From Phoebastria nigripes (lineage: Eukaryota > Chordata > Aves > Procellariiformes > Diomedeidae): a DNA stretch of 64,000 nucleotides. Both the position numbers and the translations under genes were made by a program. The stretch is taken from assembly GCA_035582835.1 (NCBI GenBank), contig JAYKAV010000012.1, positions 1,267,877 through 1,331,876 on the forward strand, given 5' to 3'. Positions within the stretch are counted from its first letter, which is position 1, and every line of letters starts with the position of its first letter. The notes beneath the pieces were generated by a model. That model was not told the origin of the DNA. It ran no database searches and worked only from the letters and a program-made list of their open reading frames with translations. This document shows positions 13,347 through 25,718 of the stretch, piece by piece.

Positions 13347-13360
13347 ATTTGCATGCAAAT
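13347..13360. promoter_or_regulatory. perfect 14-bp POU/octamer palindrome
   Basis: ATTTGCATGCAAAT is a perfect palindrome carrying the octamer ATTTGCAT and its complement ATGCAAAT overlapped, a good match to POU-domain (Oct-type) binding sites in dimer-capable form. It lies in an AT-richer pocket of the CpG island, about 540 bases into the putative intron. A SOX-like AACAATAG follows at 13,437-13,444, TEAD-like CATTC and GGAATG occur at 13,394 and 13,406, and an ATTGTC lies near 13,531. Binding is inferred from motif resemblance only. Confidence 0.5.
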
Positions 13361-13710
13361 GGGAGTGTATCCTGGCAGATGTCTTGCCTCATCCATTCAC
13401 ACGGAGGAATGTGAAAAGACAGGGAGTCTTCAGTGTAACAATAGCCCTTAAGAAAATGGCATAAAGGCGCAGTGTGAGCGGGGCTGCCCGGCACCGGCGG
13501 CTCCGCCACCTTCCTCCGAGGGCCACGTTCATTGTCCGCGGGGCGATGCTGGCGGAACGGCCGCTTCGCACCTGTGTTACTGCGGTTCGGTGGCGTTTAA
13601 AACTCGGCGTGTGGCAGGGATGCTGTACGGCAGAGAGGGGGTTTCTCTGCCGGGGCTGAAGCCGCCTTCAGGCGCGGCTCCCGCCGGCTCCCTTCTGCAC
13701 CGGGAGCTGG

Positions 13711-13777
13711 GATTTTGGGGTTTTTTTGTTGGTTGTTTTTTGGTTTTGTTGGGTTTTGTGGTGGTTTTTTTTGGAAG
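13711..13777 (+). repeat. T/G-rich low-complexity tract
   Basis: The plus strand here is almost pure T and G, in imperfect repeats of GGTTTT and GTTTTT type, embedded in the GC-rich island. The strand asymmetry is strong. It may be an expanded simple repeat and is a likely spot for length variation or sequencing error. Confidence 0.75.
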
Positions 13778-16700
13778 TCGGTTGCCTTAAAGCTGCGCGG
13801 GGCAGGCGGAGGGGCGGCCGCGGTCTGGCCGCGCAGCCCGGCGCAGCGGCGGGGCCCTCCCTGCGCGGCCGCGGAGCGGGACAAAGGGCGGCCGGCCCCG
13901 CTGGCCTCCCCTTTGTTGGGGGCTGCCGGCTGTCAAAGGGGCCATTGAGCGCCGGGGGCTCGCCCCCGCCTTGTACAGCCCCTTTGAGCGAGGGGAGAGA
14001 GCACGCATTGTGCCCGCGGGCTCTGCCTTACCGGGAGAAACACAACAGATGTTGGCCTGCTATTTTACATCATTCCCTAAGTTATTTAGTGCTGGTTCGG
14101 TGCGTTTTTCCCACTAGGCGATGGAAGGAAAAGTAACAGAATCAAACTCAAAGTAGAAAATAATGTCGTCCAAAAGGCGAGAGATCACGCACAGGATGCT
14201 TACGTTTTTGTCCTGGAGCTGCGTGATCATTCCCAAGTAATGAATCTTTTCAATAAAAACTAGTTTGTGAACCTTTAAGTTTTTTTCCTTATAGACTTAA
14301 AGGATCCCTATAAAACAAACTTGACATTTCTGCACAAGACTAAAAACCTTTTATGGAGAATAACTGAGATGTATGTGAGGTGATATCACAGGTGCTTCAA
14401 ATGACCAAAGTCATGTACTGCATCAGTCCCGGCAGTTGTCTGAAGGGTCCTACCAAAGTATGTCCAAAAGTCTTGCAAGTTGGAATTTAAATTAATTCAA
14501 AAGATGGACACACTGAGAGAGAGAAAAACCAATGCACAAAGCTTCCCAGATGACAAAGTAGCTAAGAGTACAGGATTTGTTATGCCTGCTCAGACTAGGG
14601 GCTCTTTCACCTGGTATACCTCCTCAGCCAGGGCAAAGGCGCGGTGCCCAGGCATCCTCCCTGTCCCCCAGCGCTGCGGCAGTGTGTCACATCGTGGCCC
14701 GAAAAGAGCGAACCCGGGGCTTTGCAAGAGCTGAAGTTTAACTTTTGCCTTGACAGTTAAAAAGTTATCTGAATAAAATTTTATGTAGTCCCTATAAAAT
14801 TATATATCCTAGTAGGCATTTTGGACTTTAATAGACCAGTTACTGTGATGACTATAAAGTACCTAGAACAGACATGAATTATTAAAGGGAATAGGGTTTT
14901 GTCTTCAGTTGTATAGATTATAAAAAGATAAAAACTTTTTAATGTTAACTGTGAAAGACCTTTTTTTATTGACATGAATAATGCTGAGCGCATCCAAACT
15001 TATGCTGCAAAGAGAAACTTCTGCTCAGTCGGATTTACCAGGGCTCAGACGACTGCGTAGGCACGGATCCAGCTCGGAGGCTAGGAAGCCCTGGTTTAAA
15101 ACCAGTCATATGTGCATTTGATTCCAACTCGTGGAGAAAATCTGATCATTTAAATAAGCATTAGTTAAAGCTTTCATCATCATATCATAAATAAACACTA
15201 AGTACCCCTCAGTAATTGAAGAAGTACTAATTGCCACTGGGATGTGAAGTGCAGTGCCTCCATGGCAGAGGCGGCAGCCCACGCGGAGGTAATGCTGCAG
15301 CCTTTTGTTTTACTCCGATACAGTATCGTGGCACTGCAGAAGCCAGGGAAAACTTTTGCTAATCGGCGTGCTGTATTCCTGCTGCATCCGTCTGTCAGCA
15401 GGCTGCTGCTGCCAAGGCAGGCGGCAGCTACCGGCTCTTGATTATTTTTTTGTAGGGACACTTAAAGCACCTTGGATGAATCATAACCCCAGTCAAGTAT
15501 TACTGGTACTGCAGCTTGCATAGTTTAATACTTACTGAAAAGGTAATTTATTTGCATTATTGAGTTTATGGATTCTTTTGTTGTTGGGGATAATATAAAC
15601 TCCAAGTTCATTTAAACAATGATTTTAAATTTTTTTTTTTTAAATTTCTTGTTTGAATTGTTTTGCAGCTTTTATTTCTGTTAATGATATCAATGAGTAA
15701 AAAATGTTGTGTTGTTTTTTTTTTTTCCCCACTTTGGTAGATGGGTTAGAGCTCTATGCCACATTATTTCTGCCTCTTTTGGAACTGCTGCTTGCCCAGG
15801 CGAACGCCTTGGAGCACGTCTGGTCCCAGGTCGGGCTTTGTGTCAGGCTCAGACTAGGATCAGGCATCAGAAAAAGACAAAACGAAAGAAAAAAAGTTAA
15901 GTGACATTTATAGAAGAGCACTAGTTGTTAACAGAGGTTTTTTTTTTTTTTTTTCAACCAGCAAAGTGGCAAGATGCTGAAAATATTTACCGAAGAGCCA
16001 AACATTTTCAGAAATAAAAATCACTTTCTTCTACTGTGCACTTTGTAACCACTGTTCTTTGAAGCCCTGATTAATATAAATGAGTTGTAATTTTCTGACC
16101 AAGCCATCTTAGTTCACATATATTATTCCATTGGCAGACATGTGGTCTCCACAGCTGTCCCCTCATTTGTGTATGAAATGGAAACACTGGTGGCATTTGT
16201 AGGTTACCATAGTTACACGAACAATACACGTGTGAGGCTTCATCCTGCCAAGCTCCAGATTTTTTCCTGGCAGACATTTTGTAGACACAGAACTGAAGAA
16301 AAGCTATGTAAAGTTTTTGGAAGCACATAAATCCATTTCTTCTCCTATCTGTTTATGTAATGCTAATTGACAGGGAACCTGCATTTCAGCCTCGCGACAG
16401 CTGATTTTTGCATCTTCTCCCAGTTGGAAACGCCATCATGGGAGATGCATGATGCTCCCAGGAATTGTAAATTCCAGGCTCCAGTCAAGAGCAGTTAAGT
16501 AANTAGCAGGATCAGGCCTTAAATGCTGTGGCAAATACAAAACACATCTTTCTTAAAAATAACTTGCAGCACAGCGAGGTCTACACAAAACAGAACTTTC
16601 ACGTTTAAATAGTTTTTCTCCCAGTTGTGTTACGCAGGTTGGCAATGCTTGTTGGGTTCCTGGGGGAGCAGAGAGGCAGGCAGGAGCCAGCCCCCACCAC

Positions 16701-17929
16701 GCCTGCTCCGTCAGGAGCATCTGCAGAAATCCAAGAAAGCGCACTGAAAAATACTTGCATACTCAAGTTTTGTCTCAACAATTAACATGTACCCACTACA
16801 GGAAGAAAGATGGGCAAGAGTAAAGAAAATCATGGAGTTCGCTTAGAAACTGATTTTGTTGGTATGTCATAAAACTAGTAAATAATGGTGTTTCTCTAAG
16901 ACTTGGAGTGCTTAAGTTCTGCAAAGAGAAATCAAAGGGCTACTTTGATAAGAAACAGTCTGCTGAGGATGTGCTTGAGTTAGTCAATGATTTTTCCAGT
17001 CTCATTCTTTTCCTGTAGCTGAGTAATTAAGTCTTCCACTAATGGACTTCGTAAGGTCAGGAACAGAACATGCCTCCATACAGGTTTAAGAGGTACCCAG
17101 ATTAAGTTCTTCTAAACCACTTTCTCTTACTCATTGCTGCTTAAAGCCCTGCAACTTTATTCAAATTTTGCTTTGCTATTTAGATGTCATCTTTCATTTT
17201 TCTACATATGGTACTGAAGGAAAATACTGGATTGGCCTATTTTGTATTGGCCTAATTCTCCTGTTGAAGACAACAGAAATCTTTGGCATCAGTGGGAAGA
17301 GAATTAGTCTCTGCTCTTAAATTCTACTGCAAAACGTTCTTGTAACTTCACCTTCTAGTTCATAAGATCTTAATTTGGTGAATCAAGCCAGCATTTTCCT
17401 GGCTTTCCAGCTGGCTGAGTTATCAAAAGAACGGGACCTGGTTTTTACCTGGAGCACAGTTTCTAAAGATCAAGTATTTGAGATGGAGTAGATAGCTATC
17501 GCTTTTTTCTTTTCTAACTTAAAGAATGACAGGGCAAAGCAATTGTAAGTAACGGTCTTGAAATACTTAACAGGATGCTATATTGAGAATGCACAGAAGT
17601 TATAAAGTGCCATAGAGAAACAGCTCTTTCCCTTATTTTATTGGGTACAGTGGTCTTGCTACATAATTCTCTCTCCTAAGGTGCTGCCCTTTAGTCCTCT
17701 GTGGTAACACAGGACAGTATTTTCCCCGGCCGCTTCACAAACCGAAGCGGTCCATTTAACACTGGAGGCAAAGATTACTTACGGGTTTTATTTAGAAATT
17801 TTAGAGATTGTCAGCATCTCACGTCCAGGTATTTAATCTAACAAACTCTGGTGATTCCAGAAATTTATGCATCTGTCAGCTTTGATTAGAGGAGTCCCAA
17901 CCACTTTTTGAAGCCAAGCCCCCCTTCAA

Positions 17930-18440
17930 GGTATTTGGCAGGGTCTGCCTCTTGCTGGTTACTCCAGCGTTAGCAAATGCCAGGGCAGCAGCGCTCAGCT
18001 CTGCGGGGGCCTGTGCGGCTGCTCCCACCGACGGCTCAGAGTCTCGGTGAGGTGCAGCCCCTCGCCTGCATCCAGCAATGTCCCGCAAGGCATGGGAGGA
18101 GGCAGGGGTGGTAACGCGCAGGCGGCTTGCGAGAAGAGCCCTCTCCGCACATTGGAAGGGAGCAAAACCCCAGGCAGGTGTCAGGGTGGGTGGTGCTCTT
18201 CATGCCATGATGCTCCAGGAGCAGGACTAGAGCAGGATCTACCCACCAGCTTGTTTCTCCACAACTGTGGGTGGAAGCCATCGCTGCCCTGTCCCGCTGG
18301 CAGCCTGAGTCCCAGCTGGACAGTGCAGCTCCATTTCCCTGGGGACCACCAGCGGGGAGGTCCCAAAGGGCCCCCAGGCCTGGCCAGGCATGTCCCACTT
18401 CTGAGACCAGCATCGTCAGCTGGGAGTCACTTGCTTCATC
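17930..18440. other. GC-rich patch inside the intron
   Basis: This roughly 500-base stretch is clearly richer in G and C than the surrounding AT-rich intron and is rich in CCAGG/CTGG words, with only moderate CpG. It produces overlapping open frames on both strands (up to 143 codons) that match no domain I recognise and have mirror-image frames, so I do not call a gene. It could be an alternative exon, a regulatory element or simply a local composition change. Confidence 0.4.
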
Positions 18441-21400
18441 TCAAAAGAGTTGCTTTTGTAGGCACGCAGGAGGTTTGAAAGTCAAGTGCAGGACTGAAAG
18501 ATGGCATAGCTGACACTGGGACAGAGGAGACTTTTGTAAGGATGTGTCTGGTATGTCCATTTGACACTGCTTGTGCGTGTATTGAATATTATCTTCCAGA
18601 AATACCAAGTTCTGGTTTCACATACGCATATTCAATATCAAAGACGTTATAAGGTTAAGGCTGAGACCAAAACCAGATTCCCCTGTGTTCAAGAAATAAG
18701 TTTCAAAACTGGAGAAACTCCACCGCTGACAATGCAGTTAACCCAGATCTCCATCTCTGTAACTGCCGTCTTTGTCCCTTTCACTGGAGTATTTCACCAA
18801 AGTCACTAGTCCTTATTTTATCAGAGGCAGGTTTTAAAGAGAACATTAATGGTTTGGTGAAGACTAGGGGCTGTTTCAGTTCATGGGAAATGTTCCCTGG
18901 GTTTCTCCTCCATACTGGAGTCTGATATATCATATACTCCTCAATGCCTAATTTTATTTGATTTATAACTACTTTTGTACAGTCAATGTAACTTGAGTCA
19001 TCAAGCAAAGTGCAATCTTTGGAGTTTGTCTTTATGTAAAAGTTGGATTCACACTAAACTCCTCGCTAACCCCCAACTGCAGCAGCACGACAAGCACTGC
19101 ACAGGGTACCTACGCTTCCAGGACATGCCCTGCGCTGCCAGCTCAGCTCCCCGCACAGTCAAACTCCCGTGTTTGCATATGGTCCAAAAGGCTTGGTCCA
19201 CTTGGACCAAGCCCAGGTTTTCTGTAGTTTTCAGGGGTTGATCAGCAACATGGTGAAGAATCAGACTAAGTAACTTCTAAGAAACACATACAAGTTATTT
19301 GGAGAGAATTACTGAGCTTGTCCAAAATTTGGTAGAATAGCATTTTATCTTTTTATAAAATATCAATTGAAGCTTGGATTGTCTTTTTGTAATTTGGAAG
19401 TGTTTATCATTGATATAATAAATCCTACATTTTCTGTTATTTCATGCATCATATGATTTATTTTATTAAGCAAGTCCAAAAATACCTAGTCAATGCATAC
19501 CTTTCTAATGTACTGCATATAATTACTAGGATGCAGATGAGCTACTGATTGGCCTTGCTAAATTTTTAAATTACAAATGATCCATCATTCTAACAGAAAT
19601 AGAGTAAATATTGATAGTTACGGAGATCCACCACTCATAATAGGCATTGCAGTGACTTGTAAGTGCATTGCAAAAACAACTTATTTTACCCGTAGATGAA
19701 CAGCACTTGTTATACTATGATGAACCAGTTGCAAGAAATTTTTAAATAGCTGCTTGAAAACAGGTCTTTAAAATGGTTTCATCATAGTAAAGGCACCGAG
19801 TAAAACCAGATAAGTGTTCTTTATAAATTCATTGGCAAGTATGTTTTCCTTATCTTTCTGCCCCCTTTAAGTGAAACAAGTCTAGTATATACAAATTAAA
19901 CATTACTGTGCCTGAATGAATCACCTTAATTAGGTAAAGACTTTATCTAGAAAGCATCAATAACTTAAAATTTTGAAAGAAGTAACTTCTCCTATGTTTT
20001 CTGCAATAGGCACAATTTTAGTACCTCTATATTTTGCAAGCACTTATGAAATAAACCCATCTGTGGAAAAACTGCTGACTTTGCCATGACAAGACTGAGG
20101 ACTAAAGCTAAAGGAACAATTTACAGGTCTATTCTTAAACATACAAATACATTAAATATGATGTATTTTCTCTCTATTCATCTCATGAATGTCTCAAAGC
20201 AAAATTGTGATCTGTTTTCTGCATGAAACAAAGTCTCAAAATTTAGGTAATATTGAGATAAAGAGAAATAGCTAAATATAGGCTATTAACGTTTTCACCA
20301 TTCTCAGTTGAATGAGCCGTCCTTTCCTGATGACATGGCAGATGACCTGCTCTACGTTCCAAGCAATACTACTTAAACAATTTTGGAATGAAATAATGAT
20401 GGAAAACATACACTCCATAAAACATGTATTTTCTCAGTACAGTGTAATGGTACGTTGGGTTATCAGCTGTGAATGGAAGGAGGTGGTCTTCAGAAAAATG
20501 AAAAAACTTCACATAGAAGCCCATTCAAAAGTGCAGAAAGAGTTGTGAAAGGGTGTAGGGGAGGGTCATGTAATACAGCTATCTAACTGGAGAGAAAGTA
20601 ACTTTTCTTAGATCAGAGTAAAGCCTTAGTTCAGAGTAGTACCAAAACCAAATCTGTGTCCACTTAATGGAATTACTTCTATCCCACCTTGACTTGGTTG
20701 AGTTCCAAATCTTCGTCTTGGTGCTAACAGCCTTTATATTAGATCTCAGCACCTCCCATGATAAATCCGTTTATTTTGTTATTGGTATGTTCACAGTCTT
20801 GAGTGAACAGTAAGGTGTTTCCCTATCAGTCAATTCAATATATGGTTTTATTAATATTTGTATGTAAACATAGCTCAGAAATNGAGAATTTGATCTTGTA
20901 AGCATATAACTCCTGGAAAAAAAAATCAATAAAAGTCTATTTTATTCCAAGGGCTGAAGTCTGTGTAAGCACACTACATGTATAAACTGTGTGGATATAG
21001 ATGTAGGCTAACAGTAAAATACAGTTTAATACTTAGTCACTAATAATTGAAAACTAAACACATAGTACAGCCACAGGAAACGGAATTATCAAAGTTACGA
21101 GTGTAACAAGGACCAGAAAAAGAACTCTCTTTTTTCTTGCTTGAAGATAAACAATTGAAGCTATAGATGGCTGGCTTATTACATATACATATGCACATAT
21201 GCATACATAACAATTTTTTTAATAACAAGTCTTATGCATTTCCTACAGCCAGCGCTATTATGTTGATTTTTATAAATACATGCTGAGATACTGACTCATT
21301 TCAGTTTTTATTTATTGGCTACCATTTCTAGCACAGGATTTTTTGGCATCCTTTATGATAGTAACAACTACTTACACGCCAGGGTCTTTCCCAACTGTGG

Positions 21401-24093
21401 GGGATCCTGAATGACTCATAAAACTGGAGTTTGATCTAGAACTGTGTAGGAAGCAAAATAATCACACTGCGAGAAAGCCAGTCAGCAAAAAGAGAGGAAG
21501 AGGATTTTCTATTGCTTCGTGAAAATCCTGTGGAGTTCTGGCATCCATATTTCTTGTGGTTAAAAATATTTCCCATGTGCTCCTTATTTCATTATTATTA
21601 ACACTTTACTTCCACTAGCCAAGCTGCCTTGGCTCTCAGGGTAGTCAAAAACCAAACAGGAAATTCTACTCCAAAATCCAATCCAATCTCTTAATGCCCT
21701 TGTTCTTCTTTTAGAGCTATTTCTCTTTTTAAAAAAATTTTATTTCAGCTGTACTGATTTTGATAGATAGTAAGAAGCAGAGATTATCTGAATTGTAGTA
21801 TGAAATCCTTGTGAGTTAGGTGCCCCCCGTGGGTAACAAGATGTTCAGGTCCTTCCATGTGGTTTTGAGATCCCAAGTATGCCAAGACTGAATTCCATTT
21901 CTATTCTTTAAATATGATTAGAAGATGAAGCAGTATTTCTCTAGTCTTGGTCCTCCTTCATTCTTCAGCCAGCGGATAACTCTAAATGCAAAAAATAGTT
22001 GGAACAGGTCTTCCAAAATTAGTTATGTTCTGTAAACTTTAGACACTGTACAAGCTAAAACCAATTAGGTTTAAATTCTCCCTCACATTTAAAACATACA
22101 GAAGGCTGTGAATGCATTACAGCATGTACAGGTGGAAATGAAAGATTTTTCCCAGCGGTTTGTCCTCCATCAACTGCAGGTAGTTGTCCTGCATTTCAGT
22201 GCAGGAGGGAAGAGCTGCAAGGAAGGTCTCATGAAACTGGCTTTTAACCTGACAGTGGAAGTTATTTGGTGGCTGTCAGGAAAGCTGATCTAGTCAAATA
22301 ATTTTATCTGGTAATTACGTGGAATTAGGATAATAATCACAGACATGATTCTTCTCCATTGAATGAAATAAAAGCTTTACTACTGCCTTCATACTGAATA
22401 CGGGCAGACCCTGTGTAGCAGGACATGAAAACTAGAGTCATGGGCAAGAAAAGAACAGCTCATATTGTCCCAAGATTAATCTATTTTATGAAAATAAGCA
22501 TAGTAAGAAAGTAGATAATAAGTTGGGTTTCTAATGTAAGAATATTACTGCTGTACAAACATATCTTGCCTTTCAGGTTTTCAAGGCTTTTAAATGGTTT
22601 TATGAGTTTTTTCTTTCCTAAAGAAAAAACAAACAGACTATATAATTTGACAACCCACTGTTTGGAAAGCACTTATTATTCCTGATGTTTCTAATATGAC
22701 TTGTTAATGGTAATTTGTAAGAGACTTTCAAACAGATGACAGAAGCTGGGTTGCAATTCCGTGGTTGACTTGATGGGCCATCAATATACAGTAGCTGTAC
22801 TCTGCATGGTATCTAGCCTCTTGTACTCAAGATCAGTATATGAACGAAAATAATTTTTCCCTCTCCTGCAAATTTACTTCAATATTTTAATGAAAAACAT
22901 TGTATCAGATTCAAGTCTTAAGAATAAACCCCAATAAATTACAAACTTTAAAGATTTAATATGCTGTTTCTGCAGTGCAGGCATTACGAATAGAATGCTC
23001 TTTGCATTTTTTCTGTGGAGATAAGACTAGTATTTTTCAAAAGAACACAGATAAAGCATGCTAAGGTTGTCTTGAAATACACTAAATCGCCTTCTCACCA
23101 GAGCTTTCCCTAAAATTACACACTGACTTTATTTTGATGGAATGCGTGTACAGACAAGAAGAAAAAGTAGGCATTATTTGCAGGGAAAAAAACCCCAAAC
23201 CTTAAATATTATAAATCCCTGAGGATGTGTTTTGAAGCTTTATACCATTATTACATGTCCTATAGGCTCTTGTTTTTGTCTTTGCTTTTAATAACAAGCT
23301 CCCATTTTCAGATTTTGGTATGCTCTTTCAACTGACTCGCATCATTTTCAGCTTGACTTTTCTGTATTTTACACAATTCAGGCTTGTAAACAGCTTATTT
23401 CCTGATGACATCGGAGACTCTAAAAACCTCAATATAAAAGGCTTACTATCAGGCATGATTCCTCAATATTTTTCTAAATAGACAGGATTGCACTTCTAAA
23501 TTTGATTCCTGGGAAAGGAGCCCATTCTGTAGGTTAGCTGTAAATATCCTGGTTATTAAACTCAAAGTCCAGCCTCTTTCTCTAGGATGTACAAGGTCAC
23601 TGATGTTCTTGACTGGAGTAAGTCCTGATTTTAGTAACACAACATTTTAGACCGGGTTTTGTGTTGTGCTTGCTTGTGTGATTTAGTGAGTGCACGTACA
23701 TATCCATGTGGCAGTACTTAAATGTCTCTCTCCCCCCTAAAGCACTATCAAAGGTTATTGTTCACCTGTAGTATGGCACCAATAGCTCAGTTTTTCTCTA
23801 CAGAAAATGGGTGGATATAGAACTGCAAAGGCCCTACTGAAGCTCAAAGCAAGGCAAGTCACTTTTTACCTCCAACATACACTCAATACCCTTTCCTTAA
23901 ACTTGTCAAACTGTTTTAACCTGACTGTAATGAACTCCATCTGAGCTCGTTATGGGCCAGTTCATCTCCAGTGTTGCTTCTAGTGTAAGCAGTTCTTCAG
24001 GCTAGATCTTTGCCAGACCAACCAAGCCAACCTCTTTCAGTGTCCCCTGTCTAAACAGGCTCTTCCTTTCCCTGACTATGGAGTAACACTTTG

Positions 24094-24179
24094 TATTGAT
24101 CCCAGTCTGAATTCGGTTTTCTTGATCACCATGTTCTATTGATCCCAGTCTGAATTCGGTTTTCTTGATCACCATGTTC
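24094..24179 (+). repeat. perfect 43-bp tandem duplication
   Basis: Positions 24,094-24,136 and 24,137-24,179 are identical over all 43 bases and directly adjacent, and the next two bases (TA) continue the unit. Nothing similar lies on either side. The lack of any difference suggests a very recent duplication, a polymorphic variant or an assembly artefact. Confidence 0.93.
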
Positions 24180-25698
24180 TAGCTGAAGCTTCACCAGTAC
24201 TTATGCCTTGGCATTAATACTTGGTCATTGCAGTATGCTCCAGATCCCTGGGCATGGCTGCTGGGCTGTCTAACGTGCATTTTCCTAACGACCCACCTGA
24301 ATCCAGGATGCAGCAGCCCAGGACAAGTTTTCCTGAACTGACTGATGATGGAGGGTGTTTATATGGCAGTAGTTTCACAAACGATGATGATGGGGGAACA
24401 AGAAGGCTGCACAAGTCATTAGCAGAACATTAGTACAACAGACAATTTTCCGAAAGACTAGCTACATTACTTAGGCTCAATATATGAAAATGTTTCTGCG
24501 GAGAGATGGGTAGGTACTGTGGATCAGTACGTGCTCCTGGCTCACAGCAAGTGCAAAATAAATTGCTGCCTTAGCTCGAGGTAATTTTCTTCATGTATCT
24601 GATCCCTCAGACTTTTACCTAGGCTCATTTAGTATATATGGCTGCCAACCAAATCTGTGCTGATGCTACTTGCAATATAAAAGAAATTTTGCAAGAATAA
24701 ACCACTTAGCTGTGGAGAGAGAAGATTTTCTGTGGTAGTATTGCTGTTTCAAAACAGACATCCAAATATCCATGTGCAAACTATATTGTTTCTTTTTTTA
24801 GCAATTTTTAATAGTGGCCATTAATACAGTTGTCATGGAAGTGACAACACTTTGTCTTCCTATTACCAAGAAAAAATGTTTAACATCTATTTTTTCTAGT
24901 TAGCAAGTTAACTATGAACACTTTTTATGAACAGTTTATTTCACGATTGTCCCTTCATAGTCTCCTCTTAAACATACTTTTTCTTTGGATCGCCTGAACA
25001 ACCAGACAAACTCTACCGGCCATCAGCAAGGCTATGGCTGCCAGCACACACCTCTTTCCACCCCACAGGACTGCGGAAATGAAGGATTTTCTGCTCCATA
25101 ACCAAATACGCCCCCATTACAATTTCTTGGGCCAAAGAAATTCTCACCATTAAGTAGTTTCTGCAACCTAGTTGGAAAGGGAAGCCCTACACAAACCCTC
25201 CCCACTGCGTTTCCAGGATGGGAGACACAGGAATGATGCTCACATTTTCTGCCCACAAGAAACATGAACAAGCTAATATCCCAGACAGCCGCTGTGGGTT
25301 TGCTTGCTGACAGAAATGTGGTTTCTTAATGCACTAGGTACTGAGAGGTGCTACGGAAAATGCATTTATTTAGCCCCTAGTAAAATACTTCCCTCCATAT
25401 CTCTCCCATAAAATTAACCATTATTTCTGTTGATATCAAGTTAACAGCTCTTATGACTGTTGTAGTGGTTTAGTACACTAGAAAACACAAATTTAATAAA
25501 TGAGGGGCAAGGCAGAGAATGCTAAAAGCTATCCTTTACAAGCTTTTTATCTCCCCAAAAAAAGGTATAATAACCCCTTACTGTTTAGGGGAAGTCTCCC
25601 TACCCAGTATTTTTTTAAAAAAATTTTAACACAGAATTAAAAAGACATGCCATCAATCACATGACCCATATTAAATACCATTTTCAGAAAGGAGAAAG

Positions 25699-25718
25699 AA
25701 AAAAAAAAAAAAAAAAAA
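25699..25718 (+). repeat. poly-A run (20)
   Basis: An uninterrupted run of 20 A follows a purine-rich 'gaaaggagaaag' lead. I could not recognise an upstream retroposed body, so it is treated as a simple repeat. Confidence 0.85.

Larger units (their letters stand above)
12366..13985. promoter_or_regulatory. LRRN1: CpG island at the inferred LRRN1 promoter
   Basis: GC content and CpG frequency jump sharply at about 12,366 and fall back to an AT-rich background by about 13,985. CpG dinucleotides are dense throughout, apart from an AT-richer block near 13,345-13,470 and a T/G-rich tract at 13,711-13,777. The island lies 16-17 kb upstream of the LRRN1 start codon on the coding strand. Vertebrate LRRN1 genes have a non-coding first exon far upstream of a single coding exon, so this is the natural promoter candidate. 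Very long open frames here on both strands are by-products of GC-rich, stop-poor sequence and are not genes. Confidence 0.8.

Noticed and set aside
12541..13509. 322-codon minus-strand and other long open frames in the CpG island
   Set aside because: Several overlapping frames on both strands are open because stop codons are rare in GC-rich DNA. The translations are Arg/Pro/Ala/Gly-rich with no domain and include ambiguous bases.
14022..14045. Minus-strand splice donor (CCG|GTAAGG) suggesting an antisense transcript
   Set aside because: A single donor-like word without a matching exon or acceptor is too weak to support a transcript.
20320..22800. Plus-oriented CR1 scraps near 20,338 and 22,765
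   Set aside because: Only 15-25 base resemblances to the CR1 3' region, not enough to separate from chance.
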